Assembly: GCA_025617745.1 (NCBI GenBank)
Contig: CM046866.1
Coordinates: forward strand, 17,739,725-17,803,724
Length of the DNA: 64,000 nucleotides
Source: Heliocidaris erythrogramma
Lineage: Eukaryota; Echinodermata; Echinoidea; Camarodonta; Echinometridae
Reading direction: 5' to 3'
The notes beneath the pieces are model-generated. The model was not told the DNA's origin. It worked only from the letters and a program-made list of their open reading frames with translations, and searched no databases. Positions 23,196-35,481 of this stretch are shown here, in pieces (positions within the stretch are counted from its first letter, which is position 1; each line of letters starts with the position of its first letter). The position numbers and the translations under genes were made by a program.

Positions 23196-23812
23196 CTTTG
23201 TATAATCATGGATATGATTTAATTATTTAAAATATCAAATATATCAACTAATGATTAGTAATTTGGTAATACAATTTGAGAAATGGTCTAGCACAATATT
23301 ATTCAGGAGAGTCTTTATGAACACATACATTAGAGTTCGCACGGCAGTACTGCTACAGATAGAGAACTCAATCTATCTGATTGACCAGGGTAATGCCGTT
23401 TCTTTGTTTTAGCATAGCTTAATTTCTTTTGACGCTTAGTTCAAAAAACTAGAATACAAAACGCTCCGATGCAAGCGCGGCGAGACAATACTGAACAACA
23501 TGTGCTTGACCATGAACAATAATGGGAATGGTTAGTAACATTTAGATGAAATTTAAATATTTACTAAGATGTATGTAAATTATAAAATAATATCCATCAT
23601 CAGATATAAAAATAAGTTTCATAATATCTTCAATTTAGAAATCGCCAAAACATCAAAGGTAAAAGTGTAAAACTTAATTTCAAAAAGCATCTTTAAAATC
23701 AAACTTTAAATCTATAACATCCATTGTGTTCAACAATGATAGAGATATTCTAAAGTAAGCGATTAATTATTATAAATGCTGAAACATATAGAAGAATGAC
23801 TTTGGATCTTAA

Positions 23813-23894
23813 CTGAAAAATCAGGAAAACAGAAGTTGCTTGAGAATTAATATTTGGAGGATGCCTTCTCACTCCGTCTTCAAAAGTTAGGAAT
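23813..23894 (+). repeat. 82-bp direct repeat inside LTR, copy 2
   Basis: Second copy of the repeat at 23114-23195. Identity over 82 bp within an otherwise drifted AT-rich LTR suggests recent internal duplication or conversion. Confidence 0.85.
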
Positions 23895-25317
23895 GAGGAA
23901 AATGCCTCCAGAAGTTCTGGATGATATTTTCGGCAAAATCCATTATTAAAGAAGGGGTGTGTATATTAGTAAAAGGTTATAAATTGTTGATCCTCGGTTA
24001 TCTCTATAAGAAATATAAAACTAAACATTTTACAAGCAATGTAATACATGATACAAAGTGTAATCAGTAATAGTTGCATGAATCTATATAATTGTAGGTG
24101 ATAATTACATATTAATTAATAATACACCCCTATGTGGTAGTGACCCTTCCCTCAGTCTGTACAAAGACTTGGGGGGGGGGGGTCGGTACAGTACAATACT
24201 AAAAGAGGAATTTATTTTAACATATTTAAGTTATTGATATTCTAATTATGTGGCACCATAAGAGGGGCTACACCCACATCTGTGATTTCCTCATCCTCGG
24301 GATGGACATAGATCTCTGCTGGAATGGAAACGGTCATGCCTCCTTATCTTTGTCTTGTCCATACAATTGTAACACTCAAATATGAATGCATAAACAACAT
24401 TTATTGTAGAACATAAACATCGAAGTGGAACAGTTTTATATATGAGAACATATGTTGAACATATAGTACATATATATGTTAGCGATAAAGGCTTGGTATG
24501 AAGACTTGGTACTCCCCTATCGAGGTCCACATGGGCAGGAGCACAGCACGGGAAGAGGAAGAAGTCTAAAGACTTAAAAGAACCAGAGAACATAATTTTC
24601 TCAGGGCTTGTACTAATAATGTAATGTTAACAGTAAGACATTCAACTTGAACACCAGAAACAGTTTTAATTAGAAATATTGCCTACATTGTACAAGGGGC
24701 ATGTATTCAAAGCAAGAGAATATGCAAAGAATAAGAGCAGAATGCAGTAAAAACTATATTTACAGGATCTCCATTGCACTATCTTTTATGTCTGGGTGAC
24801 ATAACCATAGGGACTGATTTGCAGATCAATACATTTTATACTCGGCGATGGTGAAAAAGGACCATTAATTATACATCTGTTAATATCTCTCCTGGCTATT
24901 AAAACTGTCCGATTTACAGCAAATCAATTTTCCAATATGCCACTTAATGATTGCGTACTCGTGTGGCCAAGTCCTGGGAGCTCTAATGCCTTCCGTGGGT
25001 GGCGGAAATCAGCTCTTGATAAGCACTGATCACGTCGTGCTCCTGATCTAAGGATTCGGCGCAACTTTGGTAGGGTCAGGTCAACCCTGCTTTCTAGATA
25101 CCCTTCAATGGCACCCCACGGCTGACAGGACCACACCATCCACCTCTCAATCGTCGTTCTTTGTGATACCATCTTCAATCTGACAGGTTAGACTCTGGTA
25201 GCTCAGTTTATCATCTTGTCCTGGGTTTCCCATCTTGTGAAAGTTAAGTCTGTAACAGACTACAATTTCATTTGAAGTTAACAAAGAAACTTCTTTAGGG
25301 TTGACTTATACTGGGAA

Positions 25318-25940
25318 GATTATTCCTCATCCTGAAGCGCCCCCAAATGAATTGAGCACGAGTTTACTGAGTGAACTCAACACTATTAAAAATTTACTGA
25401 GGTTCAACAGAATTGGTGATATCCCTCAAGGTAGCGGACTGTAACCTCATCAGTCTTACACCACTCGGGCTATCTAGAAGCCTCTTGTTTGATTTTGAGG
25501 AAAGTGTTAATGTACCCATTCATTAACACTTGTGCGTTGATACTCGGATCGTACAGACTTTGCTTTGGAAAATGCCAAACGGGTTCAATTTCTACCATGT
25601 ACTGTGGAGCATTCCCTTGTGTGTGCTGTAACATGGGAAACATCAACTTGCCATCCATATTAACTGGAACAGGTAAGACTGGGTAGAGCAGATTTTGGGG
25701 TGGGAGTACTTTGCATCTTACAAACCTGTAGTATGCAGAGATATTTTTGAAAGTGACGTAATGACCTCTGGATGACCTAATGGATAGGAGGGTACAAGGA
25801 TGCAAAAATGAGTATCATTCCCCCCCCCCCTTCCATTTGTGCGCTCCGTTAAGTCTTCTTGGGTGTTCAGATGTACAGGATGATTGGCAAACTTGAAATC
25901 AGAATCAGACAGTGTCGCTTTCAGATTCTCTCCACTCACA
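25318..25940 (-). pseudogene. Family-B DNA polymerase (protein-primed type), decayed, copy 1
   Basis: Reading down the minus strand: SYPLGHPEVIT (about 25770), a frameshift, then FKNISAYYRFVRCKVLPPQN, LLYPVLPV, GKLMFPM, EPVWHFPK and YINTFLKIKQEAS, then after a stop WCKTDEV and KLVLNSF-GG. These are the ordered blocks of DNA_pol_B_2 polymerases (YPxGHPE, VLPPxxLxxPVLP, FLKIKQEASGWP, and motif B KxxxNSxxG). Such polymerases copy DNA in Polinton-type elements and linear plasmids. Several frameshifts and stops show that it is dead; the exonuclease domain and the YxDTD motif were not found. Confidence 0.7.
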
Positions 25941-26006
25941 CTCCAAACTGATCATGCATTCGGGGAAGATGGATTTGATATAGTGACCTGGCATCCTCTT
26001 TCTAAA

Positions 26007-26614
26007 TTAATTTATAAGCAGAGTTCCACTGAAATTTTCAGATACATAAGTAAGTTCCTCTGGTGTTATCATCAGACTAGCAGTATGGGTATGATTGCAG
26101 CTGACTGGCACAGAATATTTGGCTTTAGCAGTTGAACCATTGTTGCTTCCACTCACTGCACAATGGTGAACTGCCTGGGCAGCCAGTTTCCCAAGCTCAA
26201 CAGGAATTTCCTTTAGAAGGGCCCTTTTTTCTTCTGTGTCTCCTACTTTCAAATGCATGAGAACCTCAAGAGCATCAGATGAATTCTCTTTTTGATTTCT
26301 TTTTTTTTGGAACATGGATCAATGAAAAAAGAAGGTAATATACATGTATCTACACCATTCTTTTCTAGGCACAAATCTATATACTTCCACCCATTGTGTT
26401 TTACATGACCTCCTCCGCGGATAATGTCCACAACATGCAGAAAATTTATGAAGACTTTTTCGCCTTCTGCAACAATAGGTAAAACCTTATCCCCCACCAA
26501 AATGGTACTATGAGAGTGGTTCATTTCCGGTTGAATCACATGTGGTCTCTTTTGTGCATCATGATTTAGGTCACCGGCACTCTGCCTGAACCTTAAATTT
26601 GCGACAGTTTTCAT
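26007..26614 (-). pseudogene. Unknown module D gene, 3' part, copy 1
   Basis: Two overlapping minus-strand frames form one broken protein: TVANLRFRQSAGDLNHDAQK, FINFLHVVDIIRGGGHVKHN, VDTCILPSFFIDPCSKKK, then a shift to ENSSDALEVLMHLKVGDTEE, AAQAVHHCAVSGSNNGS and MITPEELTYVSENFSG. Same in copy 2 (40478-41549). No family recognised. Confidence 0.45.
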
Positions 26615-27094
26615 GACTGAATTTTTATGGGCTTTGCCATATTTTGAGTAGTGCTCAACAGAATTACAGCATCATTTTTTAGATAACTAAATGTATAAAA
26701 ATCTAGTTCCCCATTCATTTTTGCAAAAAATGCAAAACTTTCCAGGGGTATGAATTTTGAGGATGACTAAGTGCTGCCCTCTCATACTCTACTGCTGTAC
26801 TATTGCCACCAACAACAAACAAATGCACATTTTCTCTCTCCACACACAGAATACAACAATATAATCAAGACAAAAGCAAAGGCTCATTTAGTCTTGGCAG
26901 AAAAATATGTAATGAACAAAATATTTATCTAGGCCTATTATGGTTATGCTTTAAATTCCATATTTCCTGCATCACTGGTTTAGCTGGTCATCAAACAAGA
27001 GAAGGATACTAACATGATTTTGGTTAACATATTGATTTCAAGTGGACGTGGGGCTGAGTTGTTCAGAAACACAAGTGGTCTTAGAAACTCTTAC

Positions 27095-27396
27095 CTTTGA
27101 CTTGGGCGTGAACTTATAACTGCTCGGGAAACGCAAGACATTTGTCAAAATTGCCCTCGTTCCCACTGCCAATCCCAATAACTTTGATTTCAACTTGTCA
27201 TAACTGTCATAACGCTACTGCTAGTGGTTGCACCACCGCTGGAACAGGCATGCTCTCCATCTCCAAGTCCAAGGGCATCACTTGTTTCATTTTCACCACC
27301 TTCAAGAACCATTCCTACAATATGACTCCCATCATCCGTTCTTCGCCGATCATCGAATGCCTCCACGACGATTACCTTAATAGATGACAACACCAT
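27095..27396 (-). pseudogene. Module B copy 2: first exon, frameshifted
   Basis: Copy of 16817-17149. The donor GTAAGA is intact, but a deletion near 27200-27210 removes the HVVMPCYVNSYDD region and shifts the frame. Confidence 0.55.
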
Positions 27397-27901
27397 TATG
27401 GTCAAAAGACGGGTCTATCCCATGACGCAAAATCCTCGTTTGGAATACCTATACCCCGTTTTCGAATCTGCCTCTCCTCTCTTCGCCCAGCAGGAGGGCA
27501 TAAAGGCAAAGCTTTTAATCACCCGTTTATTGACACTGGCCTAATCTTGCCAGCAGCTCATGGCCACAGGGAGACTTGAATAGGAGCAGGGAATTGTGTG
27601 GGTCAACGACGAAAGCAAAATGATTCATATTTCTTTATCCATTAGGTCTTTTTAATTATTCTGGTTCATATATAGCTAATTTTTATGGGCAGTGGAACCC
27701 CTTTTATCTTTTACCTGATCATTTAGATAATTAAAATAGGCCTATATAGAAGTAGATTAATAATGAAATCATTATTGGAAGAATTTGCAGCTGCATTTTT
27801 CAGAATTATAAAGAGAAATATACATGTAAATAAGATCTAAAAGCTTTAGATCTAGAACTATGTTAAATTTATAATTTATAAATGAAGAGTTTCCATTGAA
27901 A

Positions 27902-27936
27902 ACTTTCTTGACATTATGGTGGCTCTGAAAAGAGCC
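27902..27936 (-). terminator. Histone-type 3' end signal, copy 2
   Basis: Stem-loop GGCTCTTTTCAGAGCC at 27936-27921 and CAAGAAAGT at 27910-27902 on the minus strand, unchanged from copy 1 and again 26 bases after the transposase stop. Confidence 0.8.
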
Positions 27937-27962
27937 TTTTGGTGGCTATAAATTGTATAAGT

Positions 27963-28862
27963 TCAAAAGCCTGTTGCTGCCCCCTCCTTCTGGATGACAA
28001 CAGTTGATACATGGTCGATGTATCTGTTGCATAGGCGCTTGGTCATCACGGTACTCCAGAAGTCTCAAATTCCTTGCTTCAGCTCGGGAACGGTGGTAGG
28101 TCTCCGGTTTTTGAGGAGCCATCTTTTCAGCTGGTTCCACACCAATTCGATGGGGTTCAAGTCTGGACTTTCAGGCGGCGTCCTCCACCAATTGATGTCC
28201 AGCCGCCGGAAGCATTCCTGGGCCTTCTTGGAAGTATGCTTTGGGTCGTTGTCTTGCATAAAACGATGACCCGAAGGATACTTCCCGTCCAGAAATGGCT
28301 TCAGCGCCTTGGTGACTATTTCTGAGACATAGAACTCGGCGTCCATAATCCCAGTGAAGATGACTATAGGGGTAGCTCCTTGCCGTGAGATACCAGCCCA
28401 GACGTGAAGTTTCGCTGGATGTTTGGGCCTTGGCTTCAGTGTGCGTGGCCGCCCGACCTGTTTGAAGCACAGGACAGGATTTTGGTGGAGCTGGACCGTG
28501 CACTCATCGGTGAAGATGACGTTCTCGAAGCTATCCTTGGTGCGAATTAGTTCCCTGCAGTGGTCAAGGCGCTTTAACTTATTCGCATCTCGGATCATCT
28601 GGCTCGGTTTGGGGGAACACTGAACCCACCCCAGACTGCGCCGAAACTTCTTAATGGAGGACAGAGATACATCCTCCAACCCGTGTTGATGCAGAACTTT
28701 CGCAACATCTGCTGCCGACGTCTCATCATTTTTTCGATACATCTCGTCGATTAGCGGCCGAAAAAGATCTAGCTTGCTTCCTCGCGGAGTGGGTCGCTGT
28801 GGGGCAATCCTTCCAGTCTCTCTGTAGATCCTGATGAATCTTGAAAGAGACTGGCGGCTCAC
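27963..28862 (-). pseudogene. Tc1-type transposase, copy 2 (stop near C-terminus)
   Basis: Open from 28862 (VSRQSLSRFIRIYRETGRIA) to a TGA at 28065, 265 codons, including all DD34E catalytic blocks. The stop lies in KQGI(R)DFWST, where CGA of copy 1 is TGA, a CpG-type transition. The remaining C-terminus follows, with a short deletion, to TGA at 27963. The 5' end is lost at the same base as in copy 1. Confidence 0.85.
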
Positions 28863-28865
28863 AGC

Positions 28866-29930
28866 GATGTAATTCTATATAATTTTGCACCAGAACATCA
28901 AAAGGATAGTGGTTACATGTTCATTGTCGAGGAAACTGCAATTAAAAAAACTTCATTTTTGGTCATCACTGTGATTCAGGGCTCTCTACATAATAAGAAA
29001 ATCCAGCACGCAAACCTACGCGAACATTAACAAAACTAGTACGTGGACAGACATTTTGCATCTCTTCCTTGATGCCCTGAAGAGCTTGAAATTTGAATGC
29101 CTTCAGAGATGGCTTGTCAGACACGAGTTCCTCCACGATTTTGAAACGGCTTCATTTGCATCCTCTTTGCATCCATTGCACTTTTCTGAATTTCAGTGAG
29201 ATGCAAAATGAAACAAAGTATGCATTTATGAAAGAAAAGGTTTTGTTTTCTTTATGTGCACAACTTTTATGCTTCAGTGAGGAAAACAAAGATGAGTCGA
29301 TAGGATAAGTTATTAAATTATAGTTACCTCTATAGAACATCCATGTTCTTTCAGGTGCAAGGAAATTATCTTTTGGAATAAATTGCATCGTTGATTATTT
29401 GTAAATGCAATTACAGAGACCACAGCAGCTGTGCAGGTCATTGTCCTCTCCTGGTTTGACCTACAAAAGGAAGAGAAGAAAATTTTAATACACATCTACA
29501 TATGCTTTTCTGAAATGATCATGTTCATAAGAATAGAATTGTCCATGTTTTTTTTAATGTATCTTCTGCACATGTCCGTTCCATGCAAATGATCTTGTTA
29601 TTGAATATAAACATTTAACCTAGTATCATAATTATGTATATACAAATGTTGTGAGATAACAAAAGGCGTTCAAAGGTCACGGTTATTTATCACCAGATCA
29701 CTATTGTACGAATATTACAATGTTCTTGGAATTCCATCAATTTTCATTTTTTTATGCCCCCACCCACCAAAGGTGGTGCCGGAGGCATGTTTTTGGGTTG
29801 TCCGTCCATTCGGCCATGTTATATTTAGAATCTGGTTTTGTCTGCTAATCACTGTCGCTGTCACTTGTAACCACTGGCTTTTGGTATTCATCCTCCAATA
29901 CCTCTATCAGTGACTGATTCTGGTTCAGAG
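28866..29930. repeat. Module A, copy 3 (internally deleted)
   Basis: Begins at the same Tc1/A junction as 18715. About 880 bp is missing between 29053 and the sequence matching 19785. Retains the first of the three exons (29460-29328) with both splice sites; middle exon partial, last exon absent. A GCCTCC fragment lies at 29753-29788. Confidence 0.75.
29328..29460 (-). pseudogene. Module A copy 3: surviving SNQERTM exon
   Basis: Encodes the same 44 residues as 15999-16131 with one change (TMTCTAAV for TMTRTAAV) and intact AG and GT borders, but its downstream exons are deleted. Confidence 0.55.
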
Positions 29931-30075
29931 TCGTTGCTCAGCAGTGCCTGCTGGTCTTCACTTGTTTGTATGCTCCTCAGTAGTGTTTGAACTGTTACAG
30001 TGCTCCTGTAAGGTGATGGAAGTCGAGGGCGGTGGTCGTGGCATAATCTTTTGGATGGTGGGTGTGGTCATTCAG

Positions 30076-30210
30076 CCCTTGGAAAAAAAGTACCATAGTA
30101 TCCATGGTAATGTGACCGAATTACCATCAACACTTGGTAATTTGATCTAGTATTCTGCATGATTTGATGTTAATTTGGTCAAATTACTATGGTTTTTTTT
30201 TTTACAAGGG
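30076..30210. mobile_element. Short MITE with CCCTTG ends
   Basis: 135-bp element with inverted ends: CCCTTGGAAAAAAAGTACCA left, and ACTATGGTTTTTTTTTTTAC then AAGGG right. The uninterrupted site is visible in paralogous copies at about 20848 and 45196 ('cattcagaagacagttgtgg' type), so the insertion is direct observation. Target duplication is unclear. Confidence 0.7.
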
Positions 30211-30373
30211 AAAAGACAGTTGTGGTCATTGTCCCCTGGGTCACCATTACGGATTCCAATATTACATTATTATATTTTTTAACAATCTTAAATCCACAAG
30301 ACAAGTTGGGCTTTCACAGTAACAATCTTCTGTATGCAACCTAAAAAAAAATAATTACTAAAACAAATGGCAT

Positions 30374-30600
30374 TTATGTACCACAGGGGTTCATAGTGCT
30401 CCCGTATGGTGATGGAAATAGAAGGCGGTGGTCGTGGCATCTAAGTCTCGTTGACGGAGTCGATGCGATCAGTTGAATGATTGGCTTGGTCATTTGGAAG
30501 GTAGGCATGCTCATCAGTGTCCTCTTCATCACCATTACGGATTGCAATATTATATATTGCATTCTCTAACAATCGTCTCTGCAGCCTCCCTTGAAATTCC
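30374..30600 (-). pseudogene. Helicase-tail/acidic linker remnant, further copy
   Basis: Minus strand, shifted frames read NGDEEDTDEHAYLPNDQANH and DRIDSVNE, a variant of the linker at 45075-45500. No intact frame joins them. Confidence 0.35.
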
Positions 30601-31010
30601 ACAAGGCAAGTTGGTTCCACAGTTTAGATGCTCTGGATCATCACCAAGGAGAGTCTGCCTGTAGTCCTCGAGTGAAGTATGCAGTTTGTCAACACTATTT
30701 GGAGTTAGGATTTTAAGCAGCAACTCCACTTTGCCATAATTTTAGTTTGTGTTTGGGGGTTTATCTGGCAATTATAGTAAGAATTGATGGTTTTTGCCAA
30801 TTTTCTTTCAAAAGAAAAGAACTATTTTTTAGGTCAATTTTTATTCTCTTCATTTTACTGATACAAGTACATGCATATGGAACCAATAAATTGTTGGTAC
30901 ATAGTGTGTACCTTATATACAATCTCACAATTCAGAAATGATCTTGGATTTTAACCTACATGTACAGTGTACCTGAACTTTTAATAAGTAATTCCCATTT
31001 ACATCATCAT

Positions 31011-31289
31011 TTATGTACATGTACATGTATAATTCATATCTTGGTTTGATGAATTGTACTGTACATATCCATATATATATTGCGATAACAAACAACTTAT
31101 ATGAAGTGTCAATTCTCGAGCTCCTGGTAGTGATGTCTTGTATCTAGGTATGGTGCTTGCTTTTCTGCTCTGAGGAATCTGGTCACATGACTGCTTCCCG
31201 CCAGACTCGTCGAAGGCGTTGAAAGGAGGGATCAGCCCATTTAGCCTTGGGACGGACCTAACTATTAAATTAAAAAGGGGTGCCCCCAA
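31011..31289 (-). other. Open stretch of unknown origin
   Basis: A 92-codon minus-strand frame contains SVPRLNGLIPPFNAFDESGG and ASTIPRYKTSLPGARELTLH. It reads like coding sequence but no splice structure or family was recognised. It borders the GC-rich element beginning near 31262. Confidence 0.2.
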
Positions 31290-31648
31290 ACCCGGGAAAA
31301 ACTACCACACTCCCCCCGTCCCATAAAAAGGCGGGCGGCCCATCGGAGCTCCCGGTGGACATGGAAACAGCCCAAATGGGAGTTTTCCGGAAGCCGGTGG
31401 GACAACTCACGAGCCACGGAGCCCTTCCCTTGAGAGTACCCCATAAGGCAAAAACCTAGGAGCTGCCAGGACAATCCTTCCACTACCCATTCTAAATCGT
31501 AGGAGATGGCCGATAACCGCCTGGCCATAAAACAGCCCTTGATTCTGGCGGCACGGGGGTATAAAAAAATAATTACTTTCCCAACACCCCGACATGCTTG
31601 CACCTAGTTGTTCTAGATTAAGGTCGGGGCGAATTAAAAGAATTCTTA
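31262..31648. mobile_element. GC-rich element carrying TatD gene, left part
   Basis: Base composition changes sharply to GC-rich at about 31262 ('ggggtgcccccaaacccggg'). The block is cut at 31648 by the 5-kb TIR element and resumes at 36690 with similar composition, running to about 38260. The ends of this host element were not identified. Confidence 0.4.
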
Positions 31649-32130
31649 GGGAGACCATCCAAATTCATCGACCATTCAGAATGCATCCGGAATGGGGTCA
31701 TCAAGCATTCCAGAATGGGTCGGGAATATCCCCATTCTAGTCGCGTTCTCAAATTTCCGGCCGATCGGCGTCTTTTGTGTTGCCGAACAAAGGGGCATTC
31801 TGAAAGCATTCTGGAAGCATTCTGGGAGCATTCTGGAAATGTCCCTTTGTTGTCGACATGGCATGGTCCCAGAATGCGGTGATTAAAAATCATGAACGGG
31901 ACAGCCAAGGATGCGCGGCGCGATCGAAGGTGCTTCATTTATTGCGATATCGATCATGCCGGCATGATACATGTATAATCTCATTTCAAAGTATTTCCCT
32001 TTCTTTGACTGTAAGGCTCGGAAGAATTATTTTTGAAGATTCAAGTTGATGCCATATACTATAGTGAATTCGCTTTATTTATGAATATTGTAAGCGACGG
32101 TCACCAGATAAGATACAGCGTCGACCGTTA

Positions 32131-33010
32131 GATGAAAAAGGAATACGATTTCCAGATTGAACGAAGTGATGATCGCCGCGGGAGAAAAATGGGCATTATT
32201 TCTTCCGATATTAGGACGCAACAAGTAGCTGATATTTGTTTTTAATGACATGTATGGATCGCAAGTATTATGCGGAAGTTTAATGGTGAAAGAAATTGAA
32301 GTTCATCATATGAAATAAAGTAATGATCGTCAGATGAAATTAAATTACACTCGCTAGATGATACAGATTTACGATCGCGATCATCGCCCAAATAAATAAT
32401 ATTAATATTACTACAGTATAAACAGATGAAAAAAGAATACGATTGCCAGATTGAACGAAGTGATGATCGCCGGGTGAAAAAATGCGCATTATTTCTTCCG
32501 ATATTAGGACGCAACAAGTAGCTGATATTTGTTTTGAATGACATGTATGGATCGCAAGAATTATGCGGAAGTTTAATGGTGAAAGAAATTGAAGTTCATC
32601 ATATGAAATAAAGTAATGATCGTCAGATGAAATTAAATTACACTCGCTAGATGATACAGATTTACGATCGCCCAAATAAATAATATTAATATTACTACAG
32701 TATAAACAGATGAAAAAAGAATACGATTGCCAGATTGAACGAAGTGATGATCGCCGGGTGAAAAAATGCGCTTTATTTCTTCCGATATTAGGACGCAACA
32801 AATAGCTGATTTTTGTTTTTAATGACATGTATGGATCGCAAGAATTATGCGGAAGTTTAATGGTGAAAGAAATTGAAGCTCATCATATGAAATAAAGTAA
32901 TGATCGTCAGATGAAATTAAATTACACTCGCTAGATGATACAGATTTGGACGATTGTCCAATGAAATAATATTAATATTACTACAGTATAGACAGATGAA
33001 ATAAATGACG
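32131..33010. repeat. Tandem repeat, unit about 290 bp, three copies plus partial
   Basis: Units begin 'gatgaaaaa.gaatacgatt' at 32131, 32425 and 32709 (periods 294 and 284), with a degenerate fourth start at 32995. Blocks such as 'cttccgatattaggacgcaa' and 'gtatggatcgcaagaattat' recur, with a further diverged partial copy at 33130-33215. Open frames across it (32242-32828) are by-products of the repeat. Confidence 0.9.
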
Positions 33011-33214
33011 GCCGATATATATTTTTGTTGCCCTTAAATAAATTCACTGATGAGAATGATCAATACATGAAAAATGCACGATATGATTGATAATAATTAT
33101 TAACAAATGATAATCAGTTTTGCGCACCAAATGCGCTTTATTTCTTCCGATATTAAGATGGCAATGCATTTTTAAGGACATGTATGGATCGCAAGAATTA
33201 TTGCGGAAGTTTAA

Positions 33215-34120
33215 CGTATGTATATATTTTGTTGCCCTTAAATAACTACAATGATGAGAATCAGTGAAGTTATGTGTATATAACCTTTTTTCATGTTTAT
33301 ACTATATTTATGGTGACAACCCGTCTATTTATAATGAAACAATGTAAACGAAAGACGCCAGAATAGAGCGGCGACCGCGAGGTGAAAGAGGAGATCACCA
33401 GATAAAATAATTGATAGTCCGAAATATGAAATATATAGAGTTAATTCTTTTGAAGGTTCATACTTTTTTCCGAATCTTTTATATTTTTAGCACACCGCTT
33501 GAGCGTAAAATAGAGGGCAAACACTGTGAGAGCGGAATAGAAACATGGAGAGGAGAGAAATAAAATGGAATCGTGTCAACGTGACAGATAGAAAGAGAAT
33601 AAAATGACAAATTAAAGAGAAACATCGGAAAAGTTGAATGAAAAGCTGACAGAATAAAAGCCATAAGAAAAGGGTGATTATTCTTGATAAAAACAAAGAA
33701 TAACATAAGGAAACACGATAGAGTTTTTAGCACCCTTAAAATTGCAAGAGGCATCGGCTATCAACAAATTCCCAAAAAGTAAATGAATTAACTCAACTCA
33801 TTTTAACGATATTTCTCTCCTTGCTTTTGCATGATCCCCTCTTTCTGAGCTCATTTTACCCTTTTTCTATAGCTCCATCAATCCGTCAATACAACGCGAC
33901 TTTATGTAACTTCCCCCCCCCCCCCTCTCTTTACTTTTTACAAATTATTTCGGGGAAAAGGCTTGTTTGATCTACCCGCGCGCGCGCATACTATTTATAA
34001 ATAACCGCAGTGATATCAACAACTTGCCAGACAATGGCTCCCAAGAGTCTCTCAATGTCATTGACCCAGTTAATGATTTATGACCTGCTGTGATTTTTTT
34101 TGTTTTTCATGCTAGCCTAT
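33215..34120. other. Non-coding interior of the TIR element
   Basis: Purine-rich tract (33480-33760), a C-run near 33911 and a (CG)n patch at 33978-33987. I see no gene. Confidence 0.5.
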
Positions 34121-34123
34121 GCG

Positions 34124-35481
34124 ATATGCGCCGGGCTTTCTGGCAAGTATACTAATTGCGTTACGTAAACTATGGAGACAATACGGACAATGGGCGAGGG
34201 CGTTAGCCCAAGCGAGTATCATCGCTGGTGAACTCATCATTATTCATATATGTTTTAAATATCGAATGTGAGAGGAGGGTATGCCATGCATGATTCATAA
34301 ACTAGCCTTATTTGGTGATCGACCTCCTTTTATTCAACCAATCAAATATTTTCAAGTTCCGATTTTTTCCGTCCTGTACTAGTACAAAATTCATAATACG
34401 CTACAACGCCCTATTTTGTTGGAGTGGCTTAATATAGTCTGTATGCAAGTATGTAATAATTTACTGCACTGTTGCTGTATCGAAGTTTGTATCCAGTATC
34501 ACATCTTATTTTTAACTAATCATAATAACGCATTATTCTAGACTACGGTACATTCTTTCCAACTGGGTGTTGTGGTGTATATCTCTTCCTACCCTCAGTG
34601 GGTGTAGGTTGGCTAATAAAAATACTCTTTATTTTGTGACATATTGCCTGTACATATGTTCATTATTCCCAGTACGTATTCTTTGTATTTTTCTTATGCC
34701 AGATATTGCCGTTTTATTTATGATCTCTTCCATGCCCACAGGAGGGGCCGTCAGAAATAAAATCATTGTCAATGTCATTGTACCGCATGCGTACGCCTCT
34801 AATCCAGCTATCGTGGAAGTTATACTTATAAACTCAGCCCCGGGACGTTTTGAGGGAAACCACTAAAGTTACTATTCCGTGCGTCTCACAATTACATGGG
34901 CAAATGACAATGTATAGTTGTATCGTAGGGACTATTTTTTCAATCAAAGTATCATATATGTCCTGCCACTTACCTAAACAGACCTTCCGCAGATCAGCTC
35001 TTCCTCAGAAATGTATAGAATCAATAAAATATCACCTTTTTTCACTCAATTGTAATCCTCCCTCTCGTCTCTCTCGAGCGAGAATTCGAACGTATGTAAA
35101 AAAATATACGGACGCGCATGCGTATTGCAAACTATACATCGGCCTCCGAAAAATTTTAGTACAGGATCCGGGAAATTAATAGGCTTTTTATATCATTCTC
35201 GTCGAAAAGAAAGACGACAGTTATCCGGACAGTATTGTAATTACCTAAAGCATCTTCAAATGAAGTTATGTCATATTTCATGGTATAATTTTGACATACG
35301 AGCTTGGATTTATGAGGCATCCAACCTTTCTAATGACTGCTGATCGCAGCCCGAACGCGTAGCGTTCGGGCTGCCGCAGTAAAGCGGACCCAGGTTTGGG
35401 CTACTGCCGGCCTTCGCCGATTGCCCGTCTCCATAACGCGATCAGTATACTTCATTACTTGCCAGAAAGCCCGACGCATAT
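34124..35481. mobile_element. Inner inverted-repeat element, 1.36 kb
   Basis: Left end ATATGCGCCGGGCTTTCTGG then CAAGTAtac; right end is its inverted counterpart (ACTTGCCAGAAAGCCCGACG then CATAT). Subterminal similarity continues (GGAGACAATACGGACAATGG and the inverse of GCCGATTGCCCGTCTCC). Nested in the 5-kb element. Two open frames inside (34567-34866, 34850-35179) show no domain. Confidence 0.6.
35346..35374. repeat. Perfect 13-bp stem hairpin
   Basis: GCAGCCCGAACGC, loop GTA, then GCGTTCGGGCTGC. Located just inside the right end of the inner element; it could be a transposase-binding or folding signal. Confidence 0.85.

Larger units (their letters stand above)
22591..24276. mobile_element. 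Solo LTR (1,678 bp) with CCCA target duplication
   Basis: The element at 22595-24272 starts TGTAGC and ends GCTACA, the TG...CA ends of LTRs, and is flanked by CCCA at 22591-22594 and 24273-24276. The empty site is seen in the paralogous copy at about 38631 ('ccttgcccacatctgtg'). The interior is AT-rich, with a TATA box, an 82-bp direct repeat and possible polyadenylation signals (AATAAA near 22793), and no protein. Orientation is probably plus from the TATA box. Confidence 0.8.
24277..26690. repeat. Module D, copy 1
   Basis: Closely matches 38638-41115. Holds the family-B polymerase remnant and the 3' part of an unknown gene. Relative to copy 2 an internal block of roughly 900 bp (41120-42005) is deleted between 'aacagaattaca' and 'atcattttttagataac'. 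Confidence 0.8.

Noticed and set aside
24924..25178. 84-aa minus-strand ORF (and 39432-39626) as the rest of the polymerase
   Set aside because: No polymerase motif C (DTD) or other match; it lies beyond the motif B remnant but is not recognisable and could be chance.
32242..32828. Repeat-containing membrane-like protein of 162 aa
   Set aside because: The frame follows a 290-bp DNA tandem repeat within a non-autonomous element; no start context, domain or conservation apart from the repeat itself.
32131..33010. CRISPR array
   Set aside because: Units are about 290 bp without short repeat-spacer alternation, and the DNA is animal.
34567..35179. Two overlapping plus-strand ORFs inside the inner TIR element
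   Set aside because: Considered as a transposase, but no DDE, helix-turn-helix or zinc motif is visible and composition is not coding-like.
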